Source: CAVSRC01 sp963830205
Lineage (GTDB): Bacteria > Pseudomonadota > Alphaproteobacteria > Rhizobiales > Kaistiaceae
Direction of reading: 5' to 3'
Assembly (NCBI GenBank): GCA_963830205.1
Contig: CAWHLP010000009.1
Location: 32,194-96,193 of the forward strand
Length of the DNA stretch: 64,000 nucleotides
Shown piece by piece: positions 1 to 9,414 of the stretch. The position numbers and the translations under genes are program-made. Below the pieces are notes generated by a model, which searched no databases, was not told the DNA's origin, and saw nothing but the letters and a program-made list of their open reading frames with translations. The stretch's first letter is position 1, and every line of letters starts with the position of its first letter.

Positions 1-454
1 CGCCGTGCACCATCAGGTTGGAGCCGGTGCGCCCGAGCGAGCGGTCATAGGCGTTGGGATAGCCGATGTTGAAGGACAGGTAGTAGTTCGACTTGGGGTT
101 CATCTGCGCCGGCGTGACCGTGTAGAAGCCCTCAGGCGCCTGGCGGTCGCCCTCGACCTTCTTCGGCCCCAACGCCCCCGACCACCGGCAGATGGAATAG
201 GTCTTGAGCAGGCCGAAGCGGCCGTCGTCCTGCTGCTTCCAGATCTCCATCTGCGATTCTTCCTTGAAGATGCGGATGAAGATCGGCGCCGTGTCCTTCA
301 TGGCAAGCTGGCGCATCTTGGCGGTGAGCATGCCCGACACCGGGCGGTCTTCCTTGGGGAGATCGGAGTAGTTGCAGCCGGCCAGCGCCACGAGCGCCAC
401 CGAGAGCAGCGCCAGCGCAGGCAGCACTCTCCCCAAGCCTGGTCGAATCGCCAT
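1..454 (-). CDS. L,D-transpeptidase (YafK/YkuD-like) lipoprotein, C-terminus cut by window edge
   Basis: The protein starts with a lipoprotein signal: a hydrophobic run ending in LAGC, with Cys27 as the likely lipidated residue. It continues with IFIRIFKEESQMEIWKQ, a phrase typical of YafK-like YkuD-domain enzymes, then a region with RTGSNLMVHG. That HG marks the start of the catalytic HG...SxGC motif; the catalytic Ser/Cys part lies beyond base 1. Family members cross-link peptidoglycan or attach proteins to it in the periplasm. The ATG at 452-454 was chosen because it gives the intact signal peptide. The family call rests on this partial sequence only. Confidence 0.75.
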   Translation of the reverse strand, partial: MAIRPGLGRVLPALALLSVALVALAGCNYSDLPKEDRPVSGMLTAKMRQLAMKDTAPIFIRIFKEESQMEIWKQQDDGRFGLLKTYSICRWSGALGPKKVEGDRQAPEGFYTVTPAQMNPKSNYYLSFNIGYPNAYDRSLGRTGSNLMVHG

Positions 455-614
455 CAGCACCCCTTCCGGCTTCCCCAGCTCGCCGTCGGCAGAAGCGGAG
501 ATTCTCGTAATCCTGTCAAGATTGACGAGATGTTAACCGCCCGCGCCCGCGCTCACATTCATGCGAGCGCCGGCAGCAGTTTCCCGCCGCCGTGTGGCAC
601 AGAAAAGGCAGGCT

Positions 615-1568
615 CTAGAGGTTGCGTCCGATCGCCAGGAACTTCTCGCGCCGCTGCCGGCGGACCTCCTCCGGCGGCAGGTTGCCGAGCGAATCGAGCA
701 CCTCGGCGATGGCTTCGCCGGTCGCCTTGATGATCGTTTCCGGCTCGCGGTGAGCGCCGCCGATCGGCTCCGGGACGATGCGGTCGATGACGCCGAACTT
801 GAGCAGGTCCTCGGCCGTGATCCGCATGCCCGTGGCGGCGTCCTGCGCGCGGCTGGAATCGTGCCAGAGGATCGAGGCGGCGCCCTCCGGCGAGATCACC
901 GTGTAGATCGAGTGCTCCAGCATCAGCACCTTGTTGGCGGTGGCAATCGAGATGGCGCCGCCCGAGCCGCCCTCGCCGATGACCACGGCGACATTGGGCA
1001 CGCCGAGGTTGACGCAGGCCTCCGTCGAGCGGGCGATGGCCTCGGCCTGGCCGCGCTCCTCGGCACCCAGCCCCGGATAGGCGCCGGCGGTATCGACCAG
1101 CGCGATCACCGGCAGGCCGAAGCGGTCGGCCAGGTCCATGATGCGCACGGCCTTGCGATAGCCCTCCGGCCGCGCCATGCCGAAATTGTGCTTGAGCCGG
1201 CTCTCGGTGTCGTTGCCCTTCTCATGGCCGATCAGCGCCACCCGCTTGCCGCGGAAGAAGCCGATGCCGGCGACGATCGCCGCGTCCTCGCCGAACTTGC
1301 GGTCGCCGGCCAGCGGCGTGAAGTCCTCGATCAGCAGGCGGGCATAATCGCTGGTGTGCGGCCGTTCCGGATGGCGGGCGACCTGGGTCTTCTGCCAGGG
1401 GGAAAGCTTGCCGTAGATCTCCGCCAGCGCCTGCGCCGCCTTGGCCTCCAGCCGGGCGATCTCCTCGCCGATGGCGACCGCATCGCCTTCCTTTTCGAGC
1501 GCGCGCAGTTCCTGGACCTTGCCCTGAAGGTCGGCGACCGGTTTCTCGAAATCGAGGTAGCTGCGCAT
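615..1568 (-). CDS. accA: acetyl-CoA carboxylase carboxyltransferase subunit alpha
   Basis: AccA pairs with AccD to move the carboxyl group from carboxybiotin to acetyl-CoA, giving malonyl-CoA for fatty acid synthesis in the cytoplasm. At 317 residues it matches the normal family length of about 320. The whole family signature is visible: an N-terminal helical part starting YLDFEKPVADL, the DTAGAYPGLGAEERGQAEAIA stretch, the oxyanion-hole phrase GEGGSGGA near residue 200, and SPEGAASILW. It lies downstream of xerD on the same strand with a gap of about 185 bases, an order common in rhizobia. Nothing is missing or broken. Confidence 0.97.
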   Translation of the reverse strand: MRSYLDFEKPVADLQGKVQELRALEKEGDAVAIGEEIARLEAKAAQALAEIYGKLSPWQKTQVARHPERPHTSDYARLLIEDFTPLAGDRKFGEDAAIVAGIGFFRGKRVALIGHEKGNDTESRLKHNFGMARPEGYRKAVRIMDLADRFGLPVIALVDTAGAYPGLGAEERGQAEAIARSTEACVNLGVPNVAVVIGEGGSGGAISIATANKVLMLEHSIYTVISPEGAASILWHDSSRAQDAATGMRITAEDLLKFGVIDRIVPEPIGGAHREPETIIKATGEAIAEVLDSLGNLPPEEVRRQRREKFLAIGRNL

Positions 1569-1752
1569 CGCGTCTCGCGAGGAATGGAAGTCTCTGCTCC
1601 GCGGGCGTCCCGCCGGCGAAAAGCGGCGGCAAACTGACGGGAGCGTGGCGCCAAGTCAAGCAATGCCACCGCCAGCACGCTAGTCCCGTCCGGTTACCGG
1701 TCCGTTCCGGGCCACCGGCCGCAGGCCCGCACGGCGTCGCGCCTCATGCGGG

Positions 1753-2706
1753 TTAAACCTTTTTCGCGCCCGCCAATGGGTGGTGCTCGCTGACCAGGGT
1801 CCGCAGCCGCTCTTCCAGGACGTGGGTGTAGATCTGGGTGGTGGAGATGTCGGCATGGCCGAGGAGCTGCTGCACGACCCTGAGGTCGGCGCCGTGTTGC
1901 AGCAGGTGGCTGGCGAAGGCATGGCGCACCACATGCGGCGATATCTTCGCCGCCGGGATGCCGACCCTGACGGCCAAGTCCTTGAGATCACGGGCAAAAG
2001 CCTGCCGGGTCAGGTGCCCACTGTCGCCGAATGAGGGGAACAGCCAGGGGCTGCCGGCAACGCCGGAGGCCGCCCGTGCCGCGAGGTAGTTGGCAACCGC
2101 ATCGCGCGCCTTGTCGGTCAGCGGCACAATGCGCTCATGCCCGCCCTTGCCGCGCACGGTGAACATGCGCTGGTCGCGACGCATCACCGCAGCCTTGAGC
2201 GAGACCAGCTCCGACACTCTGAGACCGGTCGCGTAGAGCATCTCGACCAGGGCATGGAGGCGGAGCGCTCGCAAGTGTGCCGCCTCGCTCCCCTCTCCGT
2301 GCGTCTCCTCGCCCGCCCGCTCGATCAGGCGCGTGACCTCGTCCTCGCTCAGCACCGATGGCAGCCGGGCCGGGCGGCGCGGCCCCTCGATGATGCCGGT
2401 CGGGTCGTCGCCGCGCACGCCTTCGCTGACCAGGAAACGATGCAGCTGCCTGAGCGCCGAAAGCCTGCGGGCGGCCGAGGTTGCTGCAAATCCGCGCAGG
2501 TCTAGGTCGGCGAGATAGGCGCGCACCTGCTCCGCCCCGGCGCGCGCGAAGCCGCTGCCGTGGGCAGAGAGGAAGCGGCCGTAGTCCTCAAGATCACGGC
2601 GGTAGGAGGCAAGCGTATTCAACGCCGCGCCGCGCTCCGCGCTCATCATCTCGAGGAAGGCTTCGATGTGATGGCCGCCGGCGGCGGCCTTTGCCCCGCT
2701 TGCCAC
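1753..2706 (-). CDS. xerD: site-specific tyrosine recombinase XerD
   Basis: XerD works with XerC at dif to resolve chromosome dimers at cell division. From a GTG at 2706 the protein has 317 residues, close to the usual 300. The N-terminal SAM-like core-binding domain (IEAFLEMMSAERGAALNTL) is followed by the catalytic domain with Arg in ATGLRVSELVSL, HxxR in SPHVVRHAFASHLL, the second conserved His in LLGHADISTTQ and the nucleophile Tyr in IYTHV. An in-frame extension to 2817 exists but is Arg/Ser-rich, overlaps the upstream membrane-protein gene and is not family-like, so the GTG was preferred. The upstream gene ends 10 bases before it, so the two are probably cotranscribed. Confidence 0.93.
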   Translation of the reverse strand: MASGAKAAAGGHHIEAFLEMMSAERGAALNTLASYRRDLEDYGRFLSAHGSGFARAGAEQVRAYLADLDLRGFAATSAARRLSALRQLHRFLVSEGVRGDDPTGIIEGPRRPARLPSVLSEDEVTRLIERAGEETHGEGSEAAHLRALRLHALVEMLYATGLRVSELVSLKAAVMRRDQRMFTVRGKGGHERIVPLTDKARDAVANYLAARAASGVAGSPWLFPSFGDSGHLTRQAFARDLKDLAVRVGIPAAKISPHVVRHAFASHLLQHGADLRVVQQLLGHADISTTQIYTHVLEERLRTLVSEHHPLAGAKKV

Positions 2707-2716
2707 GGCGGCTCGC

Positions 2717-2926
2717 TTATGGCTGCGCCGCCGGCACTGCCGGCTGCGCATCGGCCTGCGGCGCCTGCGGCTGCTGCGGCTCCTGCACCTGCAGCCGCTC
2801 AGTCGGGATGCGCACACTCATCTGGCGCGTGTGCGGCCCGACGAACAGAGCGAGGTAGATCATCCCGGCACCGCCGAGTATGCCCAGGATCACGAGCACG
2901 ATGAGGAAACGGAAAAGGCTCGGCAT
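2717..2926 (-). CDS. small single-pass membrane protein upstream of xerD
   Basis: This is a 69-residue protein with one clear membrane helix (about residues 5-28, starting MPSLFRFLIVLVILGILGG), a short segment QMSVRIPTERLQ, and a Pro/Gln/Ala-rich tail. Similar short proteins, with a helix followed by a motif like REMTVRIP, sit directly upstream of xerD in many rhizobia as far as I recall. Their function is unknown. The ATG at 2926 was chosen over the upstream in-frame start at 3010 because it begins directly at the helix. It is probably translated as the first gene of the xerD operon. Confidence 0.75.
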   Translation of the reverse strand: MPSLFRFLIVLVILGILGGAGMIYLALFVGPHTRQMSVRIPTERLQVQEPQQPQAPQADAQPAVPAAQP

Positions 2927-3128
2927 GTGAAGTCCCGGTCGGCCGCTCGCCGCGAATCGGAGCGGCGGACGCGAAACGCGCCCGTGCACCCCTCGCGGTA
3001 TTCTGGACAATCGCGCCGCGAAGGCAAGTCATTGGCCGGATTAGCGTCGCCTGCCCGATCGCCGCCTTGACAGAGCCCCCCGAAACCGGCTCTTTCCTCG
3101 CCCGCGAAGGGTACATTGCGAGGGAGCT

Positions 3129-3731
3129 GTGGCGAAGGCCGAACTGGCACGCGACCATACGGAACCGCTGGAAACCAGGGTCTCGCGCCTGCTGGCCGGG
3201 CGGACGCTGGTCATGGTCGGGATGATGGGGGCCGGCAAATCGTCGATCGGCCGGCGGCTCGCCAACCGTCTGGGCATGGCCTTCGTCGACGCCGACGCCG
3301 AGATCGAGCTCGCCGCCAACGCCACCATTCCGGAAATTTTCGAGCAGCACGGCGAAGCCTATTTCCGCGACGGCGAGCGCCGCGTCATCCAACGCCTGCT
3401 CGACGGCCGCCCCAAGGTGCTGGCCACCGGCGGCGGCGCCTTCATCCAGCCCGATACCCGCGCCGCCATCCAGGCGGCCGGCATTTCGATCTGGCTCAAG
3501 GCCGACCGCGACCTGCTGCTGTCGCGGGTGCGGCGGCGCAACAACCGGCCGCTGCTCAAGGTCGAGGATCCCGCCGCCGCCATCGACCGGCTCATCGAGG
3601 AGCGCTATCCCGTCTACGCCAAGGCCGACGTCCAGGTGCAGTCGCGCGACGTCGCCCACGATGTCGTCATTGACGCCATTCTCGAAGCCCTTGCCGACTA
3701 TCTCAGCCGGGAGGCGGTGGCGGAGGCCTGA
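3129..3731 (+). CDS. aroK: shikimate kinase
   Basis: Shikimate kinase phosphorylates shikimate at O3 with ATP, the fifth step of the chorismate pathway. The 200-residue protein has a Walker A motif GMMGAGKSSIGRRLA near residues 36-48, the shikimate-binding segment FVDADAEIE, and TGGGAFIQP, all diagnostic. The start is a GTG at 3129 preceded by GGGAG. The first 30 residues extend beyond the minimal kinase, as in other rhizobial AroK proteins. It is followed after three bases by aroB, and the two form an operon divergent from xerD. Confidence 0.95.
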   Translation: MAKAELARDHTEPLETRVSRLLAGRTLVMVGMMGAGKSSIGRRLANRLGMAFVDADAEIELAANATIPEIFEQHGEAYFRDGERRVIQRLLDGRPKVLATGGGAFIQPDTRAAIQAAGISIWLKADRDLLLSRVRRRNNRPLLKVEDPAAAIDRLIEERYPVYAKADVQVQSRDVAHDVVIDAILEALADYLSREAVAEA

Positions 3732-3734
3732 GCG

Positions 3735-4859
3735 ATGGAGACCAGCGCTGCCCCGACGGTGGTGACCGTCGATCTCGGACCACGGTCCTACGACATCCTC
3801 ATCGGCCGCGGCGTCCTCGAAAGCGCCGGGGCGGAGCTTGCCCGGCGCATGCCCGGCCGGCGCGTCGCCGTGGTCACCGACGAGACCGTCGCGCGCTATC
3901 ACCTCAACACCCTGTCCGAGAGCCTCAAGGCCGCCGACGTCGATTTCACCGCCATCACCGTGCCGCCGGGAGAGAAGTCGAAGAGCTTCGAAAGGCTGGC
4001 GACCGTGGTCGACGGCATCTTGAGCGCGCGCATCGAGCGCTCCGACCTGGTGGTCGCCTTCGGCGGCGGCGTGGTCGGCGACCTCGCCGGCTTTGCCGCA
4101 TCGATCGTGCGCCGCGGCGTGCGCGTCGTGCAGATCCCCACCACCCTGCTGGCCCAGGTCGATTCCTCGGTCGGCGGCAAGACCGGCATCAACACCGGCC
4201 GCGGCAAGAACCTGGTCGGCGCCTTCCACCAGCCGAGCCTGGTGCTGGCCGACGCCGCCGTGCTCGATTCGCTTACCCCGCGCATCTTCAACGCCGGCTA
4301 TGCCGAAATCGCCAAATACGCCCTCCTCGGCGATGCCGACTTCTTCGCCTGGCTGGAGGAGAACTGGCGCGCCATTCTCGCCGGCTGGCCGGAGCGCGAC
4401 CACGCCATCGCCGTCGCCTGCCGCGGCAAGGCCAGGACCGTCGCCGCCGACGAGCGCGAGCAGAGCGGGGCGCGCGCGCTCCTCAATCTCGGCCACACCT
4501 TCGGCCACGCGCTGGAGGCCGCCACCGGCTATTCCGACCGGCTGTTCCACGGCGAGGCAGTGTCGATCGGCACCGTTCTGGCCTTTGCCTTCTCGGCCCG
4601 GCGCGGGCTCATCTCGCCCGACGACACCAAGCGGGTCGCCGCCCACCTCGCCGCCATCGGCCTGCCCACCCGCATGGCCGACATCCCGGGCGAGCCGATG
4701 GTCGCCGAGGCGCTGATGCAGGCGATCGCCCAGGACAAGAAGGTGAGCCGCGGAAAGCTCACCTTCATCCTGGTCAACGGCATCGGGGCCGCCTTCGTCG
4801 CCAACGACGTGCCGGCCGCCGAGGTCGCCGAATTCCTCGCGGAGCAACTGGCGACATGA
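3735..4859 (+). CDS. aroB: 3-dehydroquinate synthase
   Basis: AroB converts DAHP to 3-dehydroquinate, step two of the shikimate pathway, using NAD and a divalent metal. The 374-residue length is normal. Visible hallmarks are the NAD-binding GGGVVGDLAGFAAS, the substrate region PTTLLAQVDSSVGGKTGIN, and metal-ligand surroundings LGHTFGHALE and FHGEAVSIG. The stop overlaps the start of the downstream CorC-like gene by four bases (ATGA), indicating translational coupling in an aroK-aroB-corC operon. Confidence 0.97.
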   Translation: METSAAPTVVTVDLGPRSYDILIGRGVLESAGAELARRMPGRRVAVVTDETVARYHLNTLSESLKAADVDFTAITVPPGEKSKSFERLATVVDGILSARIERSDLVVAFGGGVVGDLAGFAASIVRRGVRVVQIPTTLLAQVDSSVGGKTGINTGRGKNLVGAFHQPSLVLADAAVLDSLTPRIFNAGYAEIAKYALLGDADFFAWLEENWRAILAGWPERDHAIAVACRGKARTVAADEREQSGARALLNLGHTFGHALEAATGYSDRLFHGEAVSIGTVLAFAFSARRGLISPDDTKRVAAHLAAIGLPTRMADIPGEPMVAEALMQAIAQDKKVSRGKLTFILVNGIGAAFVANDVPAAEVAEFLAEQLAT

Positions 4860-6179
4860 GCACGCTGCTCTGGGCGATGGCCTTGGCCGTTCCCCTTCTG
4901 GTGGTGCTGTCGGCTTTCTTCTCAGGCTCCGAGACCGCACTCACCGCCGCTTCGCGAGCGCGCATGCTGGCGCTGGAGAAATCCGGCGACCGGCGCGCCG
5001 GCATCGTCGGCCGGCTGATCCAGGAGCGCGAGCGCCTGATCGGCGCGCTGCTGCTCGGCAACAACCTGGTCAACATCCTCGCCTCGGCGCTGGCGACCAG
5101 CCTGTTCCTCGAGCTCTTCGGCCAGGCCGGCGTGGTCTACGCTACCCTGGCGATGACCTTCTTGGTGCTGGTCTTCGGCGAGGTGCTGCCCAAGACGCTG
5201 GCGATCGGCGATCCCGACCGGGTGTCGCGCGCCATCGCCCCGATCGGTCTCGGTCATCGTGGCGGTGTTCTCGCCGGTCGTCATCGCCGTCCAGTTCATC
5301 GTCCGCGGCGTCTTGAGGCTCGCCGGCTGGAACGCCTCGGAAGGCAAGGCCATCCTGTCGCCGGCCGAGGAGATCCGCGGCCAGGTCGACCTGTTCCACG
5401 CCGAGGGCAGCGTGGTCAAAGCCGAGCGCGACCGCCTGGGCGGACTGCTCGACCTCTCCCAGCTCGACGTCTCCGACGTCATGGTCCACCGCACCGCCAT
5501 GCACACCATCGACGCCGACGAGCCGATCGACACCATCGTCGACGATATCCTCGCCAGCCCCTATACGCGCGTGCCGCTGTGGGAGGAGGAGCCGGAGAAC
5601 ATCATCGGCATCGTCCACGTCAAGGACCTGCTCAAGGCGCTGAAGGCGGCCGGCGGCAAGGTCGATGCCATCGACGTCCGCACGATCGCCGCCAAGCCGT
5701 GGTTCGTGCCCGACACCACCAGCGTCACCGACCAGCTCAACGCCTTCCTCAAGCGCAAGGTCCATTTCGCCCTGGTGGTCGACGAGTACGGCGAGGTGCA
5801 GGGGGTGGTGACGCTCGAGGACATCCTCGAGGAGATCGTCGGCGACATCGCCGACGAGCACGACGTTGCCGTCGAGGGCGTGCGGCCACAGCCCGACGGC
5901 TCGGTCAATGTCGAGGGCTCGGTGCCGATCCGCGACCTCAACCGCGTCATGGACTGGAGCCTGCCCGACGAGGAAGCGACCACCATCGCGGGGCTGGTCA
6001 TCCACGAGGCGCGCATCATTCCCGAGCCCGGCCAGGCCTTCACCTTCCACGGCTTCCGCTTCCAGGTGCAGCGCCGCAGCCGCAACCGCCTGACCGCGCT
6101 CAGAATCACGCCACTCAGCCGGATCAAGCCGCCGGCCGCGCCGCCCGAACCGCCGAAAGCGCCGGGCCCGGCCGCCTGA
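4856..6179 (+). pseudogene. HlyC/CorC-family (DUF21-CBS) membrane transporter gene with a single-base frameshift
   Basis: Two frames together encode one 440-residue HlyC/CorC protein of normal length. The first part, read from 4856, is the DUF21 membrane domain (MALAVPLLVVLSAFFSGSET) and stays on family to SRAIAPI. The second part, from about 5247, gives VSVIVAVFSPVV, two CBS domains and a C-terminal CorC_HlyC domain. Removing one G at 5246-5247 joins the halves perfectly (API-VSVIVAVFSP). No other damage is visible, so this is either a very recent mutation or a sequencing error. Members are linked to magnesium/cobalt efflux or resistance. The gene is translationally coupled to aroB. Confidence 0.85.
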
Positions 6180-6245
6180 CCATCGGATTTCGGCCGCATT
6201 CTGCGGTTGTGATCGCTTCCCTTCCTGGAGAGAGGGCGATTCCCG

Positions 6246-7388
6246 ATGCAATTCGATCTCACCATCGTCGGCGCGAGCTTCGCCGGCCTCGCGGCGGCCC
6301 GCACGGCAGCTTCCCGCGGCCTCAAGACCGCCGTCATCGACGCCAAGCCCGATGTCGGCGCGCGGGTGGCAACCAGCGGCATCCTGGTGCGCGAGGCGAT
6401 CGACGAGATCGACATTCCCCACCACCTGACCCGGCGCGTGCCGGGGGTCAGGCTCTATTCGCCGAGCCTGAAGAGCGTCGATCTGTTTTCTCCGGGCTAT
6501 GCCTTCTTCACCACGCGCACGCCCGATCTTCTGCGCTGGATGGCGAAGGAGGCGCGCGACGCCGGCGCCCACATCCTCACCGCCACCCGTTTTGATGGCG
6601 CCCACCGCGATGGCGAGCTCATTCGCCTTGACGGCATCGACATCGCCACGCGCTTCCTCGTCGGCGCCGACGGAATGCGCTCGCGCGTGGCGGCGCATTT
6701 CGCGCTGTCGGCCAACCGCAACTTCCTCACCGGCCTCGAAGTCGAGCTCGAACCGAACGACGCGGTCGATCCGCGCTTCCTGCACTGCTTCGTCGATTCC
6801 CGCCTGGCCCCCGGCTACATCGCCTGGGCGGCGCCGGGGCCGGACGTGATCCAGCTCGGCCTCGCCGTACGCCACGGCGACAAGCCGGACCTCGCCCGCT
6901 TCATGGCCCACACCGAGCGTCAGTTCGGCTGGAGCCGGCTCAAGGTCGTCGGCCGGCGGAGCGGCTTGATCCCCTGCGGCGGCCCCCTTCCCCGCATCGC
7001 CGCGCCCGGCGTGCTCCTCATCGGCGATGCCGCCGGCTGGGTATCACCGGCAACCGGCGGCGGCATCCAGCTCGCCTTCCGCTACGGCCGCCGCGCCGCA
7101 GCCCTCATCGCCGATCACCTGCAATGCGGCGGTCCGGCGCCCGAGATCGCGCTTTCCCGCGAGATTCCGCGTTTCCGCGCCAAATCGGCCCTCCGCCATG
7201 CCCTCGACCTGGCGCCCGCCAACGCCCTGATCAATCTGGCGCTTGCCACGACGCCGGCCCGGCGCTTTGCCGAGAAGCTCTATTTCCACAGCCGCAACGT
7301 GACCGGGGTCGACCGCGCCGCCTATCTGCGCTGGCTGGAGAACGAGATGCGCCCTGCCGGCGGCAGCACGCCGCTGCTGCAGGGCTAG
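6246..7388 (+). CDS. NAD(P)/FAD-dependent oxidoreductase (geranylgeranyl-reductase-like)
   Basis: The protein opens with a Rossmann dinucleotide-binding motif (LTIVGASFAGLAAARTAA) and carries the second FAD contact GDAAGWVSPATGGGIQLAF near residue 260. This is the layout of group A flavin monooxygenases and geranylgeranyl reductases. The length of 380 residues suits that family. The substrate cannot be read from sequence. Its stop codon overlaps the stop of the convergent bolA gene within the palindrome CTAG. A modest gap of 66 bases separates it from the CorC-like gene, so it may be the last gene of that operon. Confidence 0.8.
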   Translation: MQFDLTIVGASFAGLAAARTAASRGLKTAVIDAKPDVGARVATSGILVREAIDEIDIPHHLTRRVPGVRLYSPSLKSVDLFSPGYAFFTTRTPDLLRWMAKEARDAGAHILTATRFDGAHRDGELIRLDGIDIATRFLVGADGMRSRVAAHFALSANRNFLTGLEVELEPNDAVDPRFLHCFVDSRLAPGYIAWAAPGPDVIQLGLAVRHGDKPDLARFMAHTERQFGWSRLKVVGRRSGLIPCGGPLPRIAAPGVLLIGDAAGWVSPATGGGIQLAFRYGRRAAALIADHLQCGGPAPEIALSREIPRFRAKSALRHALDLAPANALINLALATTPARRFAEKLYFHSRNVTGVDRAAYLRWLENEMRPAGGSTPLLQG

Positions 7389-7654
7389 TTCGCCGCTGTC
7401 GCCCTGGCCTCGATGGCCAGCGCATGGACGTCGCTGCCGAGTTCCTCGGCCAGCGCCTCGTTGATCATGCGGTGGGTCTGAACCCGGCTCTTTCCGGCAA
7501 ACGCCGCCGCCGTGATGCGCACGCGGAAATGGGTGTTCCCCTCCGGCCGATGGGCGTGATGGCCCTTGTGCCGATGGGATTCGTCCACCACCTCCAGGGC
7601 GTCCGGGTGAAAAGCCTCGGTTAACTTGGACCTGATTCTATCCGCCACTGTCAT
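7385..7654 (-). CDS. BolA family protein
   Basis: An 89-residue BolA-type protein. BolA proteins partner monothiol glutaredoxins in iron-sulfur and iron homeostasis and some act as regulators. Visible features are the N-terminal helix VADRIRSKLTEAF, the phrase ESHRHKGH and the HFRVRI strand, followed by RVQTHRMINEALAEEL. The ATG at 7654 was chosen because it begins directly at the domain; the longer frame to 7762 adds unrelated residues that overlap the divergent J-domain gene. BolA next to a J-domain protein and cobS is a frequent rhizobial arrangement. Confidence 0.92.
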   Translation of the reverse strand: MTVADRIRSKLTEAFHPDALEVVDESHRHKGHHAHRPEGNTHFRVRITAAAFAGKSRVQTHRMINEALAEELGSDVHALAIEARATAAN

Positions 7655-7724
7655 TGGTTTGATTCCGCCGGTTTTGGGCACCCACCGCCTTGTCGGCGTC
7701 ACAGGTCGCGACCATAATCCAGCT

Positions 7725-8339
7725 ATGGATCTGAACTCCAAATATTTCGACCGCATCCGCATCGCTCCCGGCGAGGCGGAGGTCGAGGAGCCTGGCGCCG
7801 GCGCCTGCGAAGCGCCGGGCTGCGGCCGTTTGGGCGGCTATCGCGCCCCCAAGGGCCGCGGCCACGAGGGCGAGTACTTCAATTTCTGCCTCGACCACGT
7901 GCGCGAATACAATAAGTCCTACAACTACTTCGCCGGCATGGCCGATACCGAGATCGACAGTTACCAGCGCTCGGCGGCGACCGGCCACCGGCCGACCTGG
8001 ACCATGGGCGTCAACCGCGCCGGCGCTGCTGAGGGGCGCGGCACGCGCTTCACCTGGTCGGCGGCCTTTGCCGATCCTTTCAGCATTTTCGGGGGCGAAG
8101 CCCGCCCCGCCGAGCCCAAGAACGAGCCGGAACGCCGCCCGCTGCGCAACCTGGAGCGCCGCTCCTTCGCCGCCCTCGACCTCGATGGCCACGAGACCGG
8201 CAACGAGATCAAGGCCCGCTACAAGGCCCTGGTGAAGCAGCTTCACCCGGATGCCAACGGCGGTGATCGCAGCTCGGAAGACCGGCTGCGACAGATTATT
8301 CAGGCTTACCACTACCTGCGATCCGTCGGTTTTTGCTAA
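7725..8339 (+). CDS. J-domain (DnaJ-like) protein
   Basis: A 204-residue protein whose last 55 residues form a J domain: the helix with KARYKALVKQL, the diagnostic HPD (LHPDANGG), and a following helix ending IIQAYHYLRSV. The N-terminal part contains CEAPGCGRLGGYRAP and a downstream Cys-His (FCLDH), a possible small metal site. J domains stimulate Hsp70 ATPase, so this is probably a specialised DnaK co-chaperone. The start at 7725 (MDLNSKYFDRIRI) was chosen because the conserved N-terminus begins there. It lies 82 bases upstream of cobS and diverges from bolA. Confidence 0.87.
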   Translation: MDLNSKYFDRIRIAPGEAEVEEPGAGACEAPGCGRLGGYRAPKGRGHEGEYFNFCLDHVREYNKSYNYFAGMADTEIDSYQRSAATGHRPTWTMGVNRAGAAEGRGTRFTWSAAFADPFSIFGGEARPAEPKNEPERRPLRNLERRSFAALDLDGHETGNEIKARYKALVKQLHPDANGGDRSSEDRLRQIIQAYHYLRSVGFC

Positions 8340-8421
8340 GACGGCGTCGCTCCGCCGCAACCGGCGGCGGATTTCCTCAAATCTTCTTAAGCGTCCTCGC
8401 ACGGCGCGACGGAGAATACCA

Positions 8422-9408
8422 ATGGCTGAAGCCGCGCTCGAACAAGCTCCCCTGCCGGACATGAGAATATCCGTGCGCCAGGTCTTCGGGATCGACACCG
8501 ATCTCCAAGTGCCGGCCTATTCCGAGCCCGACGAGCATGTGCCGGATACCGATCCGGACTATCTGTTTGACCGCGAAACCACGCTTGCGATCCTCGCCGG
8601 CTTTGCCCGCAACCGCCGCGTGCTGGTCACCGGCTATCACGGCACCGGCAAGTCGACCCACATCGAGCAGATCGCCGCCCGGCTCAATTGGCCATGCGTG
8701 CGCGTCAATCTCGACAGCCACATCAGCCGTATCGACCTGATCGGCAAGGACGCCATCGTCATCCGCGACGGCATGCAGGTGACCGAGTTCCGCGACGGCA
8801 TCCTGCCATGGGCGTTGAAGAACAACATCGCGCTGTGCTTCGACGAGTACGATGCCGGCCGGCCTGACGTGATGTTCGTCATCCAGCGCGTGCTGGAAGT
8901 TTCCGGCCGCCTGACCCTGCTCGACCAGAACAAGGTCATCCGCCCGCACCCGGCCTTCCGCCTGTTCGCCACCGCCAACACGGTCGGCCTCGGCGACACC
9001 TCCGGCCTCTATCATGGCACCCAGCAGATCAACCAGGGCCAGATGGACCGCTGGTCGATTGTCTCCACCCTCAACTACCTGCCGCACGACAACGAGGTGA
9101 ACATCGTTGCCGCCAAGGTGCCGAGCCACCGCGACGAGAAGGGCCGCGCCATCATCGCCAAGATGGTCCGCGTCGCCGACATGACCCGCAACGCCTTCAT
9201 CAACGGCGACCTGTCGACGGTGATGAGCCCGCGCACGGTGATCACCTGGGCGGAGAACGCCGACATCTTCGGCGACGTCGGCTTTGCGCTGCGCGTCACC
9301 TTCGTCAACAAGTGCGACGAGCTGGAGCGCAGCCTGGTCGCCGAGTTCTACCAGCGCTGCTTCAACGAGGAACTGCCCGAGTCGACCGCCAATGTGGTGA
9401 TGACGTGA
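8422..9408 (+). CDS. cobS: aerobic cobaltochelatase subunit CobS
   Basis: CobS is the AAA+ ATPase of the CobNST cobaltochelatase, which inserts cobalt into hydrogenobyrinic acid a,c-diamide in the aerobic cobalamin pathway. The 328-residue protein has Walker A GYHGTGKSTH, Walker B ALCFDEYD, and LFATANTVGLGDTSGLYHGT (sensor I region), all characteristic. The ATG at 8422 gives the expected N-terminus (MAEAALEQAPLPDM); an upstream in-frame extension overlaps the J-domain gene. CobT follows 300 bases downstream; the large subunit CobN is not in this window. Confidence 0.96.
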   Translation: MAEAALEQAPLPDMRISVRQVFGIDTDLQVPAYSEPDEHVPDTDPDYLFDRETTLAILAGFARNRRVLVTGYHGTGKSTHIEQIAARLNWPCVRVNLDSHISRIDLIGKDAIVIRDGMQVTEFRDGILPWALKNNIALCFDEYDAGRPDVMFVIQRVLEVSGRLTLLDQNKVIRPHPAFRLFATANTVGLGDTSGLYHGTQQINQGQMDRWSIVSTLNYLPHDNEVNIVAAKVPSHRDEKGRAIIAKMVRVADMTRNAFINGDLSTVMSPRTVITWAENADIFGDVGFALRVTFVNKCDELERSLVAEFYQRCFNEELPESTANVVMT

Positions 9409-9414
9409 ATGACC

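Noticed and set aside
2799..4940. 713-codon open frame on the minus strand
   Set aside because: It is antisense to aroK and aroB, which have full family evidence. Long antisense frames are common in GC-rich DNA and this one has no recognisable domain.
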